From positions 1 through 64,000 of the forward strand of contig NZ_OAML01000002.1 of assembly GCF_900199435.1 (NCBI RefSeq): 64,000 nt of DNA. The letters run 5' to 3'. Both the position numbers and the translations under genes were made by a program. This DNA comes from Pygmaiobacter massiliensis. GTDB taxonomy: Bacteria; Bacillota; Clostridia; Oscillospirales; Ruminococcaceae. The notes beneath the pieces are model-generated. The model was not told the origin of the DNA, ran no database searches, and saw only the letters and a list, made by a program, of their open reading frames with translations. This document shows positions 55,002-61,976 of the stretch, one piece after another (the stretch's first letter is position 1; every line of letters begins with the position of its first letter).

Positions 55002-55262
55002 ATGAGAATCGATAAATTTTTAAAAGTATCGCGCCTGATCAAGCGTCGTACTGTTGCCAATGAGGTGGCTGACGCAGGCAGAATTATGGTCAACAACCGT
55101 TTGGTAAAGGCAAGTTACCAAGTAAAAGAAGGCGACGTCATCGAAGTCACGTTCGGCCAAAAGCCTGTTCGCGTAAAGGTGACTAGCATTACACCACCCA
55201 CAGGCAAGGATGTTGCCCGCGAAATGTACGTGGTACTGGAGGACGAAACTCCAGTCCAGTAG
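55002..55262 (+). CDS. rqcP: S4-domain RNA-binding protein RqcP (YabO)
   Basis: 86 residues, mostly one S4 domain: MRIDKFLKVSRLIKRRTVANEVADAGRIMVNNR, then VKEGDVIEVTFG and VRVKV. In B. subtilis RqcP (YabO) works with RqcH and tRNA-Ala to extend stalled nascent chains with alanine tails on split 50S subunits. In Bacillus it is followed by yabP, yabQ and divIC. Here those genes follow only after a 2.7 kb opposite-strand insertion. TAGGAG precedes the ATG, and a terminator shared with the opposing gene follows. Confidence 0.94.
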   Translation: MRIDKFLKVSRLIKRRTVANEVADAGRIMVNNRLVKASYQVKEGDVIEVTFGQKPVRVKVTSITPPTGKDVAREMYVVLEDETPVQ

Positions 55263-55322
55263 CCAAATCTGCGTCTTTCTTCTACAATTAAGGCACATTG
55301 GCTTACTTTATGGCATAAAAGC

Positions 55323-55367
55323 AAAAAGACTGGCAAAACACTTTACAGTGGTTTGCCAGTCTTTTTT
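55323..55367. terminator. Bidirectional terminator between rqcP and the HTH-desulfoferrodoxin gene
   Basis: AAAAAGACTGGCAAA pairs perfectly with TTTGCCAGTCTTTTT around a 14-base loop containing CACTTTACAGTG. Flanking T and A runs make it work in both directions between converging genes. Confidence 0.94.
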
Positions 55368-55397
55368 ATTGCTGCAAAAAACATTTACATAAAGCAG

Positions 55398-55982
55398 CTA
55401 CACCAGCTGATAGTGTAAGCCATGCACAGTGCAGTAAAAATAGAGTTTGCCATGGCCTAGGCGAGGCATACGGAACTGCAATCCCCACTCAGGATATTGC
55501 TTGATGACGAGCAGTTTGTCTCCGCTTACAAAAGCGGCAAAAGAGATGAAATGTTCTTTTTTCATTTCATGCTCGCAAGAGACAAAGTATTCATCTTCAA
55601 TAAGCTCCAGATTTAAAGCGTGGTGTTCATCTGCCTTTTGCGCGGCGAGAGGTGATAAAATTTGCCCACAGCAGCAGACCTGTGCCGGCGCGGTTGCAGT
55701 TAGTAAATTGCCGCATTTAGGACAAACGTAAAATTCTGTTTTTTTCATATTTCCTCCAACTGGTTCAGTGGCAAGAGAGGTGCCGCATAACAATGTTTCA
55801 ATAGGGGTGCCGAAAAGGCGTGCCAGTTCCGGCAAAAGTGAAATATCCGGGCAGCCCAGACCACACTCCCACTTGCTCACGGTTTTGTCGCTAATATTAA
55901 GAATATCCGCAACGGCGCGTTGGGTTAAGTTTTTTTCGCGGCGCAGATGCTGAATCAGCGCCCCGGTTTTGGTGCAATCCAT
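55398..55982 (-). CDS. XRE-type regulator fused to a desulfoferrodoxin-like redox module
   Basis: 194 residues. Residues 8-62 are an XRE helix-turn-helix (LIQHLRREKNLTQRAVADIL, SDKTVSKWECG). Residues 82-110 look like desulforedoxin: FYVCPKCGNLL and QVCCCGQIL, with four or more Cys (87, 90, 103-105) for a rubredoxin-like iron site. Residues 117-194 align with the superoxide-reductase domain of desulfoferrodoxin, keeping His121, His138 (CEHEMKKEH), His144, Cys184 and His187 (YCTVHGL), the ligands of its iron centre. The catalytic Lys of true enzymes (EKHVP) appears as His (EHHAL). I infer an iron-based redox or oxygen sensor that controls transcription. It has its own promoter with a perfect palindrome in the spacer and lies downstream of an iron hydrogenase. 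Start: GGGAGG eight bases before ATG 55982. Confidence 0.8.
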   Translation of the reverse strand: MDCTKTGALIQHLRREKNLTQRAVADILNISDKTVSKWECGLGCPDISLLPELARLFGTPIETLLCGTSLATEPVGGNMKKTEFYVCPKCGNLLTATAPAQVCCCGQILSPLAAQKADEHHALNLELIEDEYFVSCEHEMKKEHFISFAAFVSGDKLLVIKQYPEWGLQFRMPRLGHGKLYFYCTVHGLHYQLV

Positions 55983-56007
55983 ACGAAATTCCTCCCTTTC
56001 TGACATC

Positions 56008-56036
56008 AGTATAGCGCAGCGTCTGCGCTTGTGCAA
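56008..56036 (-). promoter_or_regulatory. Promoter with palindromic operator of the HTH-desulfoferrodoxin gene
   Basis: Minus strand: TTGCAC (56036-56031), 17 bases, TATACT (56013-56008). The spacer is almost entirely the perfect palindrome AGCGCAGCGTCTGCGCT (56013-56029, plus-strand reading, 7-3-7). A dimeric repressor bound there would block RNA polymerase, so autoregulation by the XRE protein is likely. Confidence 0.7.
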
Positions 56037-56126
56037 TCCACGAAACGTAGAGTACTGATTCTTTTGAAATCCAGCATGGGGAACATTGGGAAAGTGCAAC
56101 GCTTAAATTTTGTGTGGAGCAAATTT

Positions 56127-56166
56127 AAAAATGCTGTTTTATGCAAAAGCACAAAGCAGCATTTTT
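56127..56166 (-). terminator. Terminator after the hydrogenase gene
   Basis: AAAAATGCTG and CAGCATTTTT form a 10-bp stem around a 20-base loop. It lies 60 bases after the hydrogenase stop on the minus strand, so hydrogenase and regulator are probably separate transcripts. Confidence 0.65.
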
Positions 56167-56225
56167 CTATCAATATTTCGATAAAATATCTAACCCGCCG
56201 CAAGGCGCCGACAGGTCATATCGGA

Positions 56226-57908
56226 TTATATTTCTTCAAATTGCGAGGCAGGAACGCCGCAGATGGGGCAAATGAAATCCTCCGGCCAGCCCTCAGGACC
56301 GGTTTCGGTAATATCGCCACAGATTTTGCAACGAAAGCGTCGTTTTGCTTTTGGTGTAATTTCTTCAAACTGGTCAGCGCCTACGCCGCAGATGGGGCAC
56401 TGGAAGTCCGCTGGTAGTCCCTCAGAGCCTGTTTCAATGGTTTCATTGCAGATTTTGCAGCGGAACACACGCGTGCCGGATCCAGATGTCGCAGACGGCT
56501 CAGAGGTCGGCGGGACGGTGGCTTCTAACATGCCAGCAGCGCCTAAATCCTCATGGCGGTCAAAATAGATGGTATGTAATATGGATTCGGCAAGCGGGGA
56601 AAGGGGTTTGCCGTAAAATTCGCGGTACACTGCGATAATGTCCGGATTTTCATAAGAGCAGCGCACTGCCATGGCATCGTCCTTAGAGTAAAGTCCGACA
56701 ATTCTTGCAGCGCGCAGTGCATCACCTTTACCTTCGCGGTCTTTCGGCTGCCCACCGCCGCCAATGCAGCCGCCGCGGCAGGTCATCACTTCGATAAAGT
56801 CAAACGGAGCTTCGCCCGTTTTTATCTGCTCGAGCAGTGCTTTGGCATTTGCCAGCCCGTGGGCGATAGCAATGCGTACCGGCACACCACCAATTTCCAA
56901 TGTAGCCGATTTGACACCTTCCATACCACGCACCGGGCTAAGATGATACAAATCTTTTGGCGGAGTTTCGCCGGTAACGAAATACCAGGCAGTGCGTACG
57001 GCTGCTTCCATCACGCCGCCCGTATTGCCGAAAATAATGCCGGCACCACTGCCGCGGCCAAGCAGCGAATCATATTCGCTTTCTTGCAAAGCGGTAAAGT
57101 CCACCCTCGCGGCCTTCAGCCAGGCGGCGAGCTCACGGGTGGTAATGATATGGTCCGTATCGGGCACAGGGGTGCGGCCATCCTGCAGCGCGGCAGCGCA
57201 CATCTCCCGACGCCGGACTTCAAACTTTTTGGCGGTGCACGGGGTCAGCGCGACATGAACAATTTTAGTCGGGTCAAGGCTCCGCTGTTTTGCAAAATAG
57301 GTTTTGACGGTCGGCCCTTGCATGCCGATAGGGCTTTTTGCAGTAGAAAGATTCGGAATAAAATCCGGGTAAAATGTTTCTATAAATTTGACCCAGGCCG
57401 GGCAGCAGCTGGTAAACTGCGGCAGGGGACGGCTTTTCTGTGTTACACGCTCTACCAGCTCGCTCGCTTCTTCCATAATTGTCAAATCAGCAGAAAAGGT
57501 GGTGTCCAGCACATAATCAAAGCCGAGAGCGCGTAGGGCAGCCACCATTTTGCCTTCTACATAGCTGCCGGGCTCCATTCCAAATTCTTCACCGAGCGCT
57601 ACGCGTACCGATGGCGAGGTGCTCACCACAACGATTTTGTCAGGATCCTGAATGGCGGACCACACTTCGCCCCACTCCGGACGTTCGGTGATGGAATCGG
57701 TAGGGCAGACGTTGGCGCACTGCCCACAGCCCACACAGATGGGCAAGTCTCGGCAGCTCGCAAGGTCGTAATATTCACCCACGGCAATTTCGTCATGGCA
57801 AACTCGACGACATGCGCCGCACTTAATGCACTTTTCTTCATCACGAAGAATCGAAGGATTTTCGCTGTCAATCGGCACGCGAATGCTAGGGGAAAGATGT
57901 TTACTCAT
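56226..57908 (-). CDS. hydA: [FeFe] hydrogenase with two C-terminal rubredoxin domains
   Basis: 560 residues. Two 4Fe-4S clusters are bound by Cys27/30/33/37 and Cys58/61/64/68. The catalytic H-domain (about 85-450) has motif L1 TSCCPAW (166-172), L2 TPCTAKK (222-228) and L3 EVMTCRGGCIGGGGQP (373-388), giving H-cluster cysteines 169, 224, 377 and 381 with Cys168 as proton relay. L2 begins with Thr where Met is usual. Two rubredoxin repeats follow (482-517 and 525-560), each with two CxxC pairs (484/487, 504/507; 527/530, 547/550), joined by a Ser/Pro/Thr linker. It would produce or use H2 in the cytoplasm, with the rubredoxins as extra one-electron carriers. A Fur-type box overlaps its transcription start. 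The start is ATG 57908, five bases after GGAGG. Confidence 0.95.
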   Translation of the reverse strand: MSKHLSPSIRVPIDSENPSILRDEEKCIKCGACRRVCHDEIAVGEYYDLASCRDLPICVGCGQCANVCPTDSITERPEWGEVWSAIQDPDKIVVVSTSPSVRVALGEEFGMEPGSYVEGKMVAALRALGFDYVLDTTFSADLTIMEEASELVERVTQKSRPLPQFTSCCPAWVKFIETFYPDFIPNLSTAKSPIGMQGPTVKTYFAKQRSLDPTKIVHVALTPCTAKKFEVRRREMCAAALQDGRTPVPDTDHIITTRELAAWLKAARVDFTALQESEYDSLLGRGSGAGIIFGNTGGVMEAAVRTAWYFVTGETPPKDLYHLSPVRGMEGVKSATLEIGGVPVRIAIAHGLANAKALLEQIKTGEAPFDFIEVMTCRGGCIGGGGQPKDREGKGDALRAARIVGLYSKDDAMAVRCSYENPDIIAVYREFYGKPLSPLAESILHTIYFDRHEDLGAAGMLEATVPPTSEPSATSGSGTRVFRCKICNETIETGSEGLPADFQCPICGVGADQFEEITPKAKRRFRCKICGDITETGPEGWPEDFICPICGVPASQFEEI

Positions 57909-57944
57909 AAAAACCTCCAAAACAATCTGGCATCAATTCTCTAT

Positions 57945-57959
57945 TGATAATTGTTATCA
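57945..57959 (-). promoter_or_regulatory. Fur-type box at the hydrogenase promoter
   Basis: TGATAATTGTTATCA matches the 7-1-7 Fur consensus TGATAATnATTATCA at all but one position. It lies 6 bases downstream of the -10 box and should cover the transcription start, as for a repressor. PerR and Zur boxes differ in the outer bases (TTATAAT and TCGTAAT), so an iron-responsive Fur is the best guess. Confidence 0.75.
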
Positions 57960-57964
57960 TTTAG

Positions 57965-57992
57965 ATTATATTCCATTTTTTAGATAAGTCAA
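57965..57992 (-). promoter_or_regulatory. Sigma-A promoter of the hydrogenase gene
   Basis: Minus strand: TTGACT (57992-57987), 16 bases, perfect TATAAT (57970-57965), 57 bases upstream of the start codon. Confidence 0.85.
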
Positions 57993-58042
57993 TCCTAAAT
58001 AAGCGACTTTTTGCATAAGATGAAATGAAAAGGAGTGGTCGT

Positions 58043-58336
58043 ATGCAGCAAGTGAAAGAAAATATCCCTACTGTGCCGGCAGCAAAACATAATCTGATCA
58101 TCGAAAATCGTACAAACCTGACTGCGACCGGTATTTTGCGCGTCATCAGCTATGATGAAAATGGCGCAACCGCCGAAACCGGGCAAGGGATTTTGGTAAT
58201 TGGCGGTAAAAACCTCAAAGTCAGCGAAATGTCCTGCCAGAGCGGTGAGCTGAAGGTACAGGGCGAAATAGAGTTTGTCCAGTATGAAGCCACACGTCAA
58301 ACAAAAGGTGGCTTTTTGGGCAAACTGATGCGCTGA
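58043..58336 (+). CDS. yabP: Sporulation protein YabP
   Basis: 97 residues of the YabP/YqfC family: HNLIIENRTNLTATGILRVISYDENGATAETGQGILVIGG, LKVSEMSCQSGELKVQGEI, VQYEA. In B. subtilis YabP is made in the mother cell and is needed for normal spores, probably in coat or cortex formation. The start is ATG 58043 behind AAAGGAG; an ATG at 58025 lies before that site. It overlaps yabQ as TGATG. Confidence 0.93.
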   Translation: MQQVKENIPTVPAAKHNLIIENRTNLTATGILRVISYDENGATAETGQGILVIGGKNLKVSEMSCQSGELKVQGEIEFVQYEATRQTKGGFLGKLMR

Positions 58337-58806
58337 TGATTCCACAGGTTCCGCAGCAGCTGCGGATGCTCGATGCCGTTTCGGCAGCAGGGCTGGGGCT
58401 TGCCCTGGCCCTGTTTTATGATGTGCTGCGCTTTTTTATTCCGCGCGGTAAAATACGGCTTTTTATCTGCGATTTTCTCACCTTTGGCATCGCGGGTATG
58501 TTGCTGATTAGTTTTGCTGTTTCACACAGTTATACCGGTGTATTTCGGTGGTATATGGCGCTGGGTGCCGGTGCAGGGTACGCAGCCTATCTTTGGGGAA
58601 TTGCCCCCTTAACCGCGCGCCTTTTTTCTGACATTCGCTTTGTGTTAAAACTGCCTGGGCGCTTTGTTTTTCGTTATATTTTGAAACCTTTGGGGGTATC
58701 TCTGCACAAGTGCACGGATAAAATCAAAAAAAGGTGTGCAATAAAGCGTAAAAGTAAGCGTAAGCACTTGCGGAAAGAGCAGAAAGTGTTGTATAATTCT
58801 AATTAA
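58336..58806 (+). CDS. yabQ: Spore cortex protein YabQ
   Basis: 156 residues. It has the YabQ pattern: an N-terminal helix with LGLALALFYDVLRFF, several membrane segments (about 12-32, 43-65 and 72-92), and a very basic C-terminal tail (KIKKRCAIKRKSKRKHLRKEQK). YabQ is a membrane protein of the outer forespore membrane required for cortex synthesis in Bacillus. Its start overlaps the yabP stop, so the two are translated together. Confidence 0.93.
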   Translation: MIPQVPQQLRMLDAVSAAGLGLALALFYDVLRFFIPRGKIRLFICDFLTFGIAGMLLISFAVSHSYTGVFRWYMALGAGAGYAAYLWGIAPLTARLFSDIRFVLKLPGRFVFRYILKPLGVSLHKCTDKIKKRCAIKRKSKRKHLRKEQKVLYNSN

Positions 58807-58866
58807 TACTACTGGGTAAGGGCGTACTATGCCCAAATGGCCGGTCGCAAAGAGAGAAGGGAAACC

Positions 58867-59163
58867 ATGGCGAAAAAGCAAACAAGCGGCACTCGTTCGC
58901 GGCTATTGCTGCGCATTGGTGTGTTTGCGCTGATTGGTTACCTTGCGGTTACTTTGGTTGTCAGCCAGGTGGACATTATGGTCAAGCGTCAGCAGCTTTC
59001 GACCTTGCAGCTTTCCATTCAGCGTCAGGCGCAGCAAAACACAGAATTGCAGCGCCTAATCGCATCGGGTGATGAAAAAGCTTATATCGAACGCATTGCA
59101 CGTGACCGGCTTGGTTTTGCGGCCCCCGGAGAACGCGTTTTTATTGATATTTCAGGCAAATAA
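58867..59163 (+). CDS. divIC: Cell-division protein DivIC/FtsB family
   Basis: 98 residues. A basic cytoplasmic N-terminus is followed by a membrane helix (about 15-35, LLLRIGVFALIGYLAVTLVVS), a coiled coil (about 43-68, KRQQLSTLQLSIQRQAQQNTEL) and a C-terminal YIERIARDRLGFAAPGERVF, the conserved DivIC/FtsB end. DivIC joins FtsL and DivIB at the septum. GAAGGGAAACC precedes ATG 58867. Gene order yabQ-divIC-yabR is as in Bacillus. Confidence 0.93.
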   Translation: MAKKQTSGTRSRLLLRIGVFALIGYLAVTLVVSQVDIMVKRQQLSTLQLSIQRQAQQNTELQRLIASGDEKAYIERIARDRLGFAAPGERVFIDISGK

Positions 59164-59189
59164 AGCACAAAAGGAGTAGTTTTGATTCA

Positions 59190-59609
59190 ATGGCAGTAGA
59201 GGTAGGGAGCATTTTAGAGGGTAAAGTCACAGGCGTTAAAAATTTCGGCGCATTTGTAGAGTTGCCCGGCGGCGCAGGCACTGGTATGGTGCACATTTCC
59301 GAGGTTTCCAATGAGTATATCCAGCAGCTTTCTGATGTTTTGCACGAAGGTCAGCAGGTAAAAGTAAAGGTGATGTCGGTTTCTCCCGAAGGAAAGATCG
59401 CACTTTCCATCAAACGCACTGAACCAAAACCGCGCCCGACTCGTGCAGATACCGGCCGCACTTGGCAGCCGAAATCAGCGGCACCTCAGGGCGATTTGAG
59501 CTTTGAGGATATGATGTCTCGCTTTAAGTCTCAGAGCGAAGAAAAGATTTCCGATCTTCGCCGTGTGACGGAAGCACATCGTGGCGGTGGATACTCTCGC
59601 CGTAGATAA
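59190..59609 (+). CDS. yabR: S1 RNA-binding domain protein (YabR)
   Basis: 139 residues. One S1 domain fills residues 3-75: EVGSILEGKVTGVKNFGAFVELPGG, GMVHISEVSNEYI, GQQVKVKVMSVSPEGKIALSIK. A basic, Pro- and Arg-rich linker and a helical tail (DLSFEDMMSRFKSQSEEKISDL) follow, ending in GGGYSRRR. It is a general RNA-binding protein downstream of divIC in many Firmicutes. AAAGGAG precedes the start, and a perfect terminator follows. Confidence 0.94.
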   Translation: MAVEVGSILEGKVTGVKNFGAFVELPGGAGTGMVHISEVSNEYIQQLSDVLHEGQQVKVKVMSVSPEGKIALSIKRTEPKPRPTRADTGRTWQPKSAAPQGDLSFEDMMSRFKSQSEEKISDLRRVTEAHRGGGYSRRR

Positions 59610-59627
59610 AATCAATAAGTTTTGCTA

Positions 59628-59664
59628 AAGACAGGATGGTACAGTGCTGTACCATCCTGTCTTT
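59628..59664 (+). terminator. Terminator of the yabPQ-divIC-yabR operon
   Basis: AAAGACAGGATGGTACAG pairs perfectly with CTGTACCATCCTGTCTTT, 18 bp with almost no loop, 18 bases after yabR. Only a short T tract follows. Confidence 0.85.
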
Positions 59665-59834
59665 GCATGCATTTGTGGATTTGGTTTACACTGGCACCAA
59701 AAGCAAATCTGCCGAATCAGTAAAGCTGAAAATCTCTTTTGCAAATTGATGCCAGATAAAAAAACACCGCTTTTTTCGCCCAAACGAAAACCGCAAAATT
59801 TGGCAGATTAGCAGTAGCGGGGAATTTGCAAATG

Positions 59835-59843
59835 TGGTATAAT
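59835..59843 (+). promoter_or_regulatory. Extended -10 promoter of hpf
   Basis: TGG directly before a perfect TATAAT (59838-59843) fits the TGnTATAAT extended -10 pattern. No standard -35. The 5' leader between it and hpf contains a palindromic CGGGGCATGCCCCG stem (59879-59902). The rest of 59665-59834 shows nothing recognisable. Confidence 0.6.
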
Positions 59844-59925
59844 ACATGCAAGGACACAACTATATAAAGTGTTCTTATCCGGGGCATGCCCCGTATGCCC
59901 CGCGATGACGTTAGGAGGCATAAGT

Positions 59926-60441
59926 ATGAAAGTCACAACCGCCGGCAGAAAAGTAGCATTAAAGCAAAGTTTTATTGACCGGGCCCAAGAACGCCTTGCA
60001 AAACTGGATAAATTCTTCTCTGAAGATGCAAGTGCGCAGGTAACCGTAACTGTCGAAAAAGATTGGCAGACGGTAGAAGTGACTGTGCGTGACAAAGGTT
60101 TTGTTGCCCGCGCGGAAAAAGACGCACCCGCGATGGAAGACGCACTTGAATCCGCCGTTGACGTGATCACCAAGCAAATCATCAAAAACCGCAAACGGCT
60201 GGAAACCAGGCTTTATAAACCTGCGTTTGAAGATTTTGCGCCTGTGGCAGAGGAAGAAAACTTTGCAATTGTGCGCGAAAAACATTTCTACGTGCGTCCC
60301 ATTACCGTCGAAGAAGCGATTTTGGAAATGAACCTGATTGGCCACGCTTTTTATCTCTTCCGTAATGTGGACACCGATGAGCTCAATGTGGTTTACCGCC
60401 GCAAAAATGGCAGTTATGGGTTGCTGATTCCAAAAGATTAA
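59926..60441 (+). CDS. hpf: Ribosome hibernation-promoting factor (long form)
   Basis: 171 residues. The N-terminal ribosome-binding domain (about 1-95: KVALKQSFIDRAQERLAKLDKFF, VTVTVEKDWQTVEVTV) is joined by a linker to the C-terminal dimerisation domain (about 112-170: IVREKHFYVRPITVEEAILEMNLIGHAFYLFRN and VVYRRKNGSYGLLIPK). Long HPF joins two 70S ribosomes into inactive 100S dimers in stationary phase. TTAGGAGG precedes ATG 59926. A single-gene unit with its own promoter and terminator. Confidence 0.97.
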   Translation: MKVTTAGRKVALKQSFIDRAQERLAKLDKFFSEDASAQVTVTVEKDWQTVEVTVRDKGFVARAEKDAPAMEDALESAVDVITKQIIKNRKRLETRLYKPAFEDFAPVAEEENFAIVREKHFYVRPITVEEAILEMNLIGHAFYLFRNVDTDELNVVYRRKNGSYGLLIPKD

Positions 60442-60479
60442 GCCAACCTTGTAATATTCCGGCATTTTCCCGTTATCCT

Positions 60480-60507
60480 ATGGAGCGGACACTTTTGTCC
60501 GCTCCAT
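60480..60507 (+). terminator. Terminator after hpf
   Basis: ATGGAGCGGACA pairs perfectly with TGTCCGCTCCAT around CTTT, then TTCTTC. Confidence 0.85.
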
Positions 60508-60570
60508 TTCTTCATCTTACACGGTCGGTACAGAGTAGTGCTGTTCCGCCCCATCAGAAAGGAATTTAAT

Positions 60571-61680
60571 ATGACCTACGACCTTGTTGCCCCTTGCTAT
60601 TTTGGCACAGAAAGCAGCGCTAGCTTTGATTTTAAGCGCATCGGCGCGGAAAATGTCACAGTGACAGACGGGCGCATTTCTTTTCGCGGAGACGAAAGCG
60701 TAATTGCAGCAGCAAACCTTGCAACCCGCTGCACCGAGCGTATTTTGATTTTGCTCAAGCGTTTTCCGGCACGCACTTTTGATGAACTGTTTGACGGCGT
60801 AAATGCGATTCACTGGGAAGAGCTGATGCCGAAAGATGCAGAGTTTCCTGTTAAAGGTTCGTCGCTTTCCAGTACGCTTTCCAGCGTGCCCGCATGCCAA
60901 AGCATCGTAAAAAAAGCAATTGTTGAGCGCATGAAAGTAGGTCATCATACCAATTTTCTGCCCGAAAGCGGACAGCTTTATAAGCTGCGTTTTTCTATTC
61001 GCAAAGACATGGCAGAAGTGTTTTTAGACACCAGCGGTGACGGCTTGCACAAGCGTGGCTACCGTGCCAATGCAACCGAAGCGCCCATCAAAGAAACACT
61101 GGCTGCGACGATTGTAGACCTAGCGAGAGTGCGCACTGACAGCCTTGTGCAAGACCCTTTCTGCGGCAGTGGCACAATGATTATCGAAGCAGCGCAAAAA
61201 GCAATGCGTATTGCCCCGGGCTTACAGCGGCGCTTTTTGGCCGAGCATTACTCCTTCATGGAGCCTGGCCAATGGCGGCAAGCACGCGAAAAAGCGTTAT
61301 CTGAAATTCAGCGTGACGTTGCGTTTGAGGGCCGCGGCTTTGATATTGACCCGCGTGCAGTAGAGCTTGCCAACCGCAATGCAAAGCTGGCAGGTGTAGG
61401 CAACAAGTGCAAGTTTTTCGTTGCAGATGTTGCAGACTTTATGCCGGATTCTCGCAGTATTATGCTTACCAACCCGCCGTATGGTGAGCGTTTGGGCGAC
61501 CTGGAAATGGCAGCAAAGCTGGAGAAAACCCTAGGCGAGCGTTTGCGCATCAATCCGGTTTCCGGCTCATATATCATTACCTCTGATGCCGAGTTTGAGC
61601 AAAACTTTGGCAAAAAGGCTGCCAAACGCCGCAAGCTGTACAATGGTATGATTCCGTGCCAAGTTTATATGTACTACTAA
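60571..61680 (+). CDS. THUMP-domain class I RNA methyltransferase (YpsC/RlmL-N type)
   Basis: 369 residues. An N-terminal ferredoxin-like and THUMP part (about 1-155: YDLVAPCYFGTESSASFD, NLATRCTERILILLKRFPARTFDEL) is followed by a Rossmann methyltransferase with DPFCGSGTMIIEAA (SAM loop), GFDIDPRAVELANRNAKLAGV and the N6-adenine/N2-guanine signature NPPYGERL. Related proteins (B. subtilis YpsC, E. coli RlmL N-terminal half) methylate 23S rRNA. The exact base is unproven here. AGAAAGGAA precedes ATG 60571. Confidence 0.93.
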   Translation: MTYDLVAPCYFGTESSASFDFKRIGAENVTVTDGRISFRGDESVIAAANLATRCTERILILLKRFPARTFDELFDGVNAIHWEELMPKDAEFPVKGSSLSSTLSSVPACQSIVKKAIVERMKVGHHTNFLPESGQLYKLRFSIRKDMAEVFLDTSGDGLHKRGYRANATEAPIKETLAATIVDLARVRTDSLVQDPFCGSGTMIIEAAQKAMRIAPGLQRRFLAEHYSFMEPGQWRQAREKALSEIQRDVAFEGRGFDIDPRAVELANRNAKLAGVGNKCKFFVADVADFMPDSRSIMLTNPPYGERLGDLEMAAKLEKTLGERLRINPVSGSYIITSDAEFEQNFGKKAAKRRKLYNGMIPCQVYMYY

Positions 61681-61904
61681 AACAAGCTAGTTTGATGAGC
61701 GCAAAGCTGTGGAATTTACCCGTTGCAACTTTTACCCAAGCATAGGAAAGTAATTGTGTTAAAGTGGCTTATCCGGCTAAGTAGCTAGGCTGCGCTTATC
61801 ATTTTTGATTTTAGCTGAGTTCGTCGATCCGCTGTCTTCTCGTTGGAAGGCAGCGGATTTTTTTGTAGCAGTGCCAGAAAAAGCTGAACTTTGAAGAATT
61901 GTGG
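61681..61904 (+). terminator. Intergenic region with terminator at 61827-61864
   Basis: ATCCGCTGTCTTC (61827-61839) pairs with GGAAGGCAGCGGAT around TCGTT, followed by seven T. It lies about 145 bases after the methyltransferase gene. The sequence from 61681 to 61826 holds nothing I recognise. Confidence 0.85.
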
Positions 61905-61933
61905 TTGCAGGGGAATGGAAACTGTGATAAAAT
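61905..61933 (+). promoter_or_regulatory. Promoter of the ABC importer genes
   Basis: TTGCAG (61905-61910), 17 bases, TAAAAT (61928-61933), 44 bases upstream of the start. No Fur box or cobalamin riboswitch core was found in this gap. Confidence 0.6.
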
Positions 61934-61976
61934 TCGTTGTGGTTTAGAAACTATAACGAAAAAAGAGGAGCAAATC

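Noticed and set aside
61681-61976. Cobalamin riboswitch or Fur box ahead of the ABC importer
   Set aside because: The B12-box and TGATAATnATTATCA patterns were looked for and not found. Only a terminator and a plain promoter are present.
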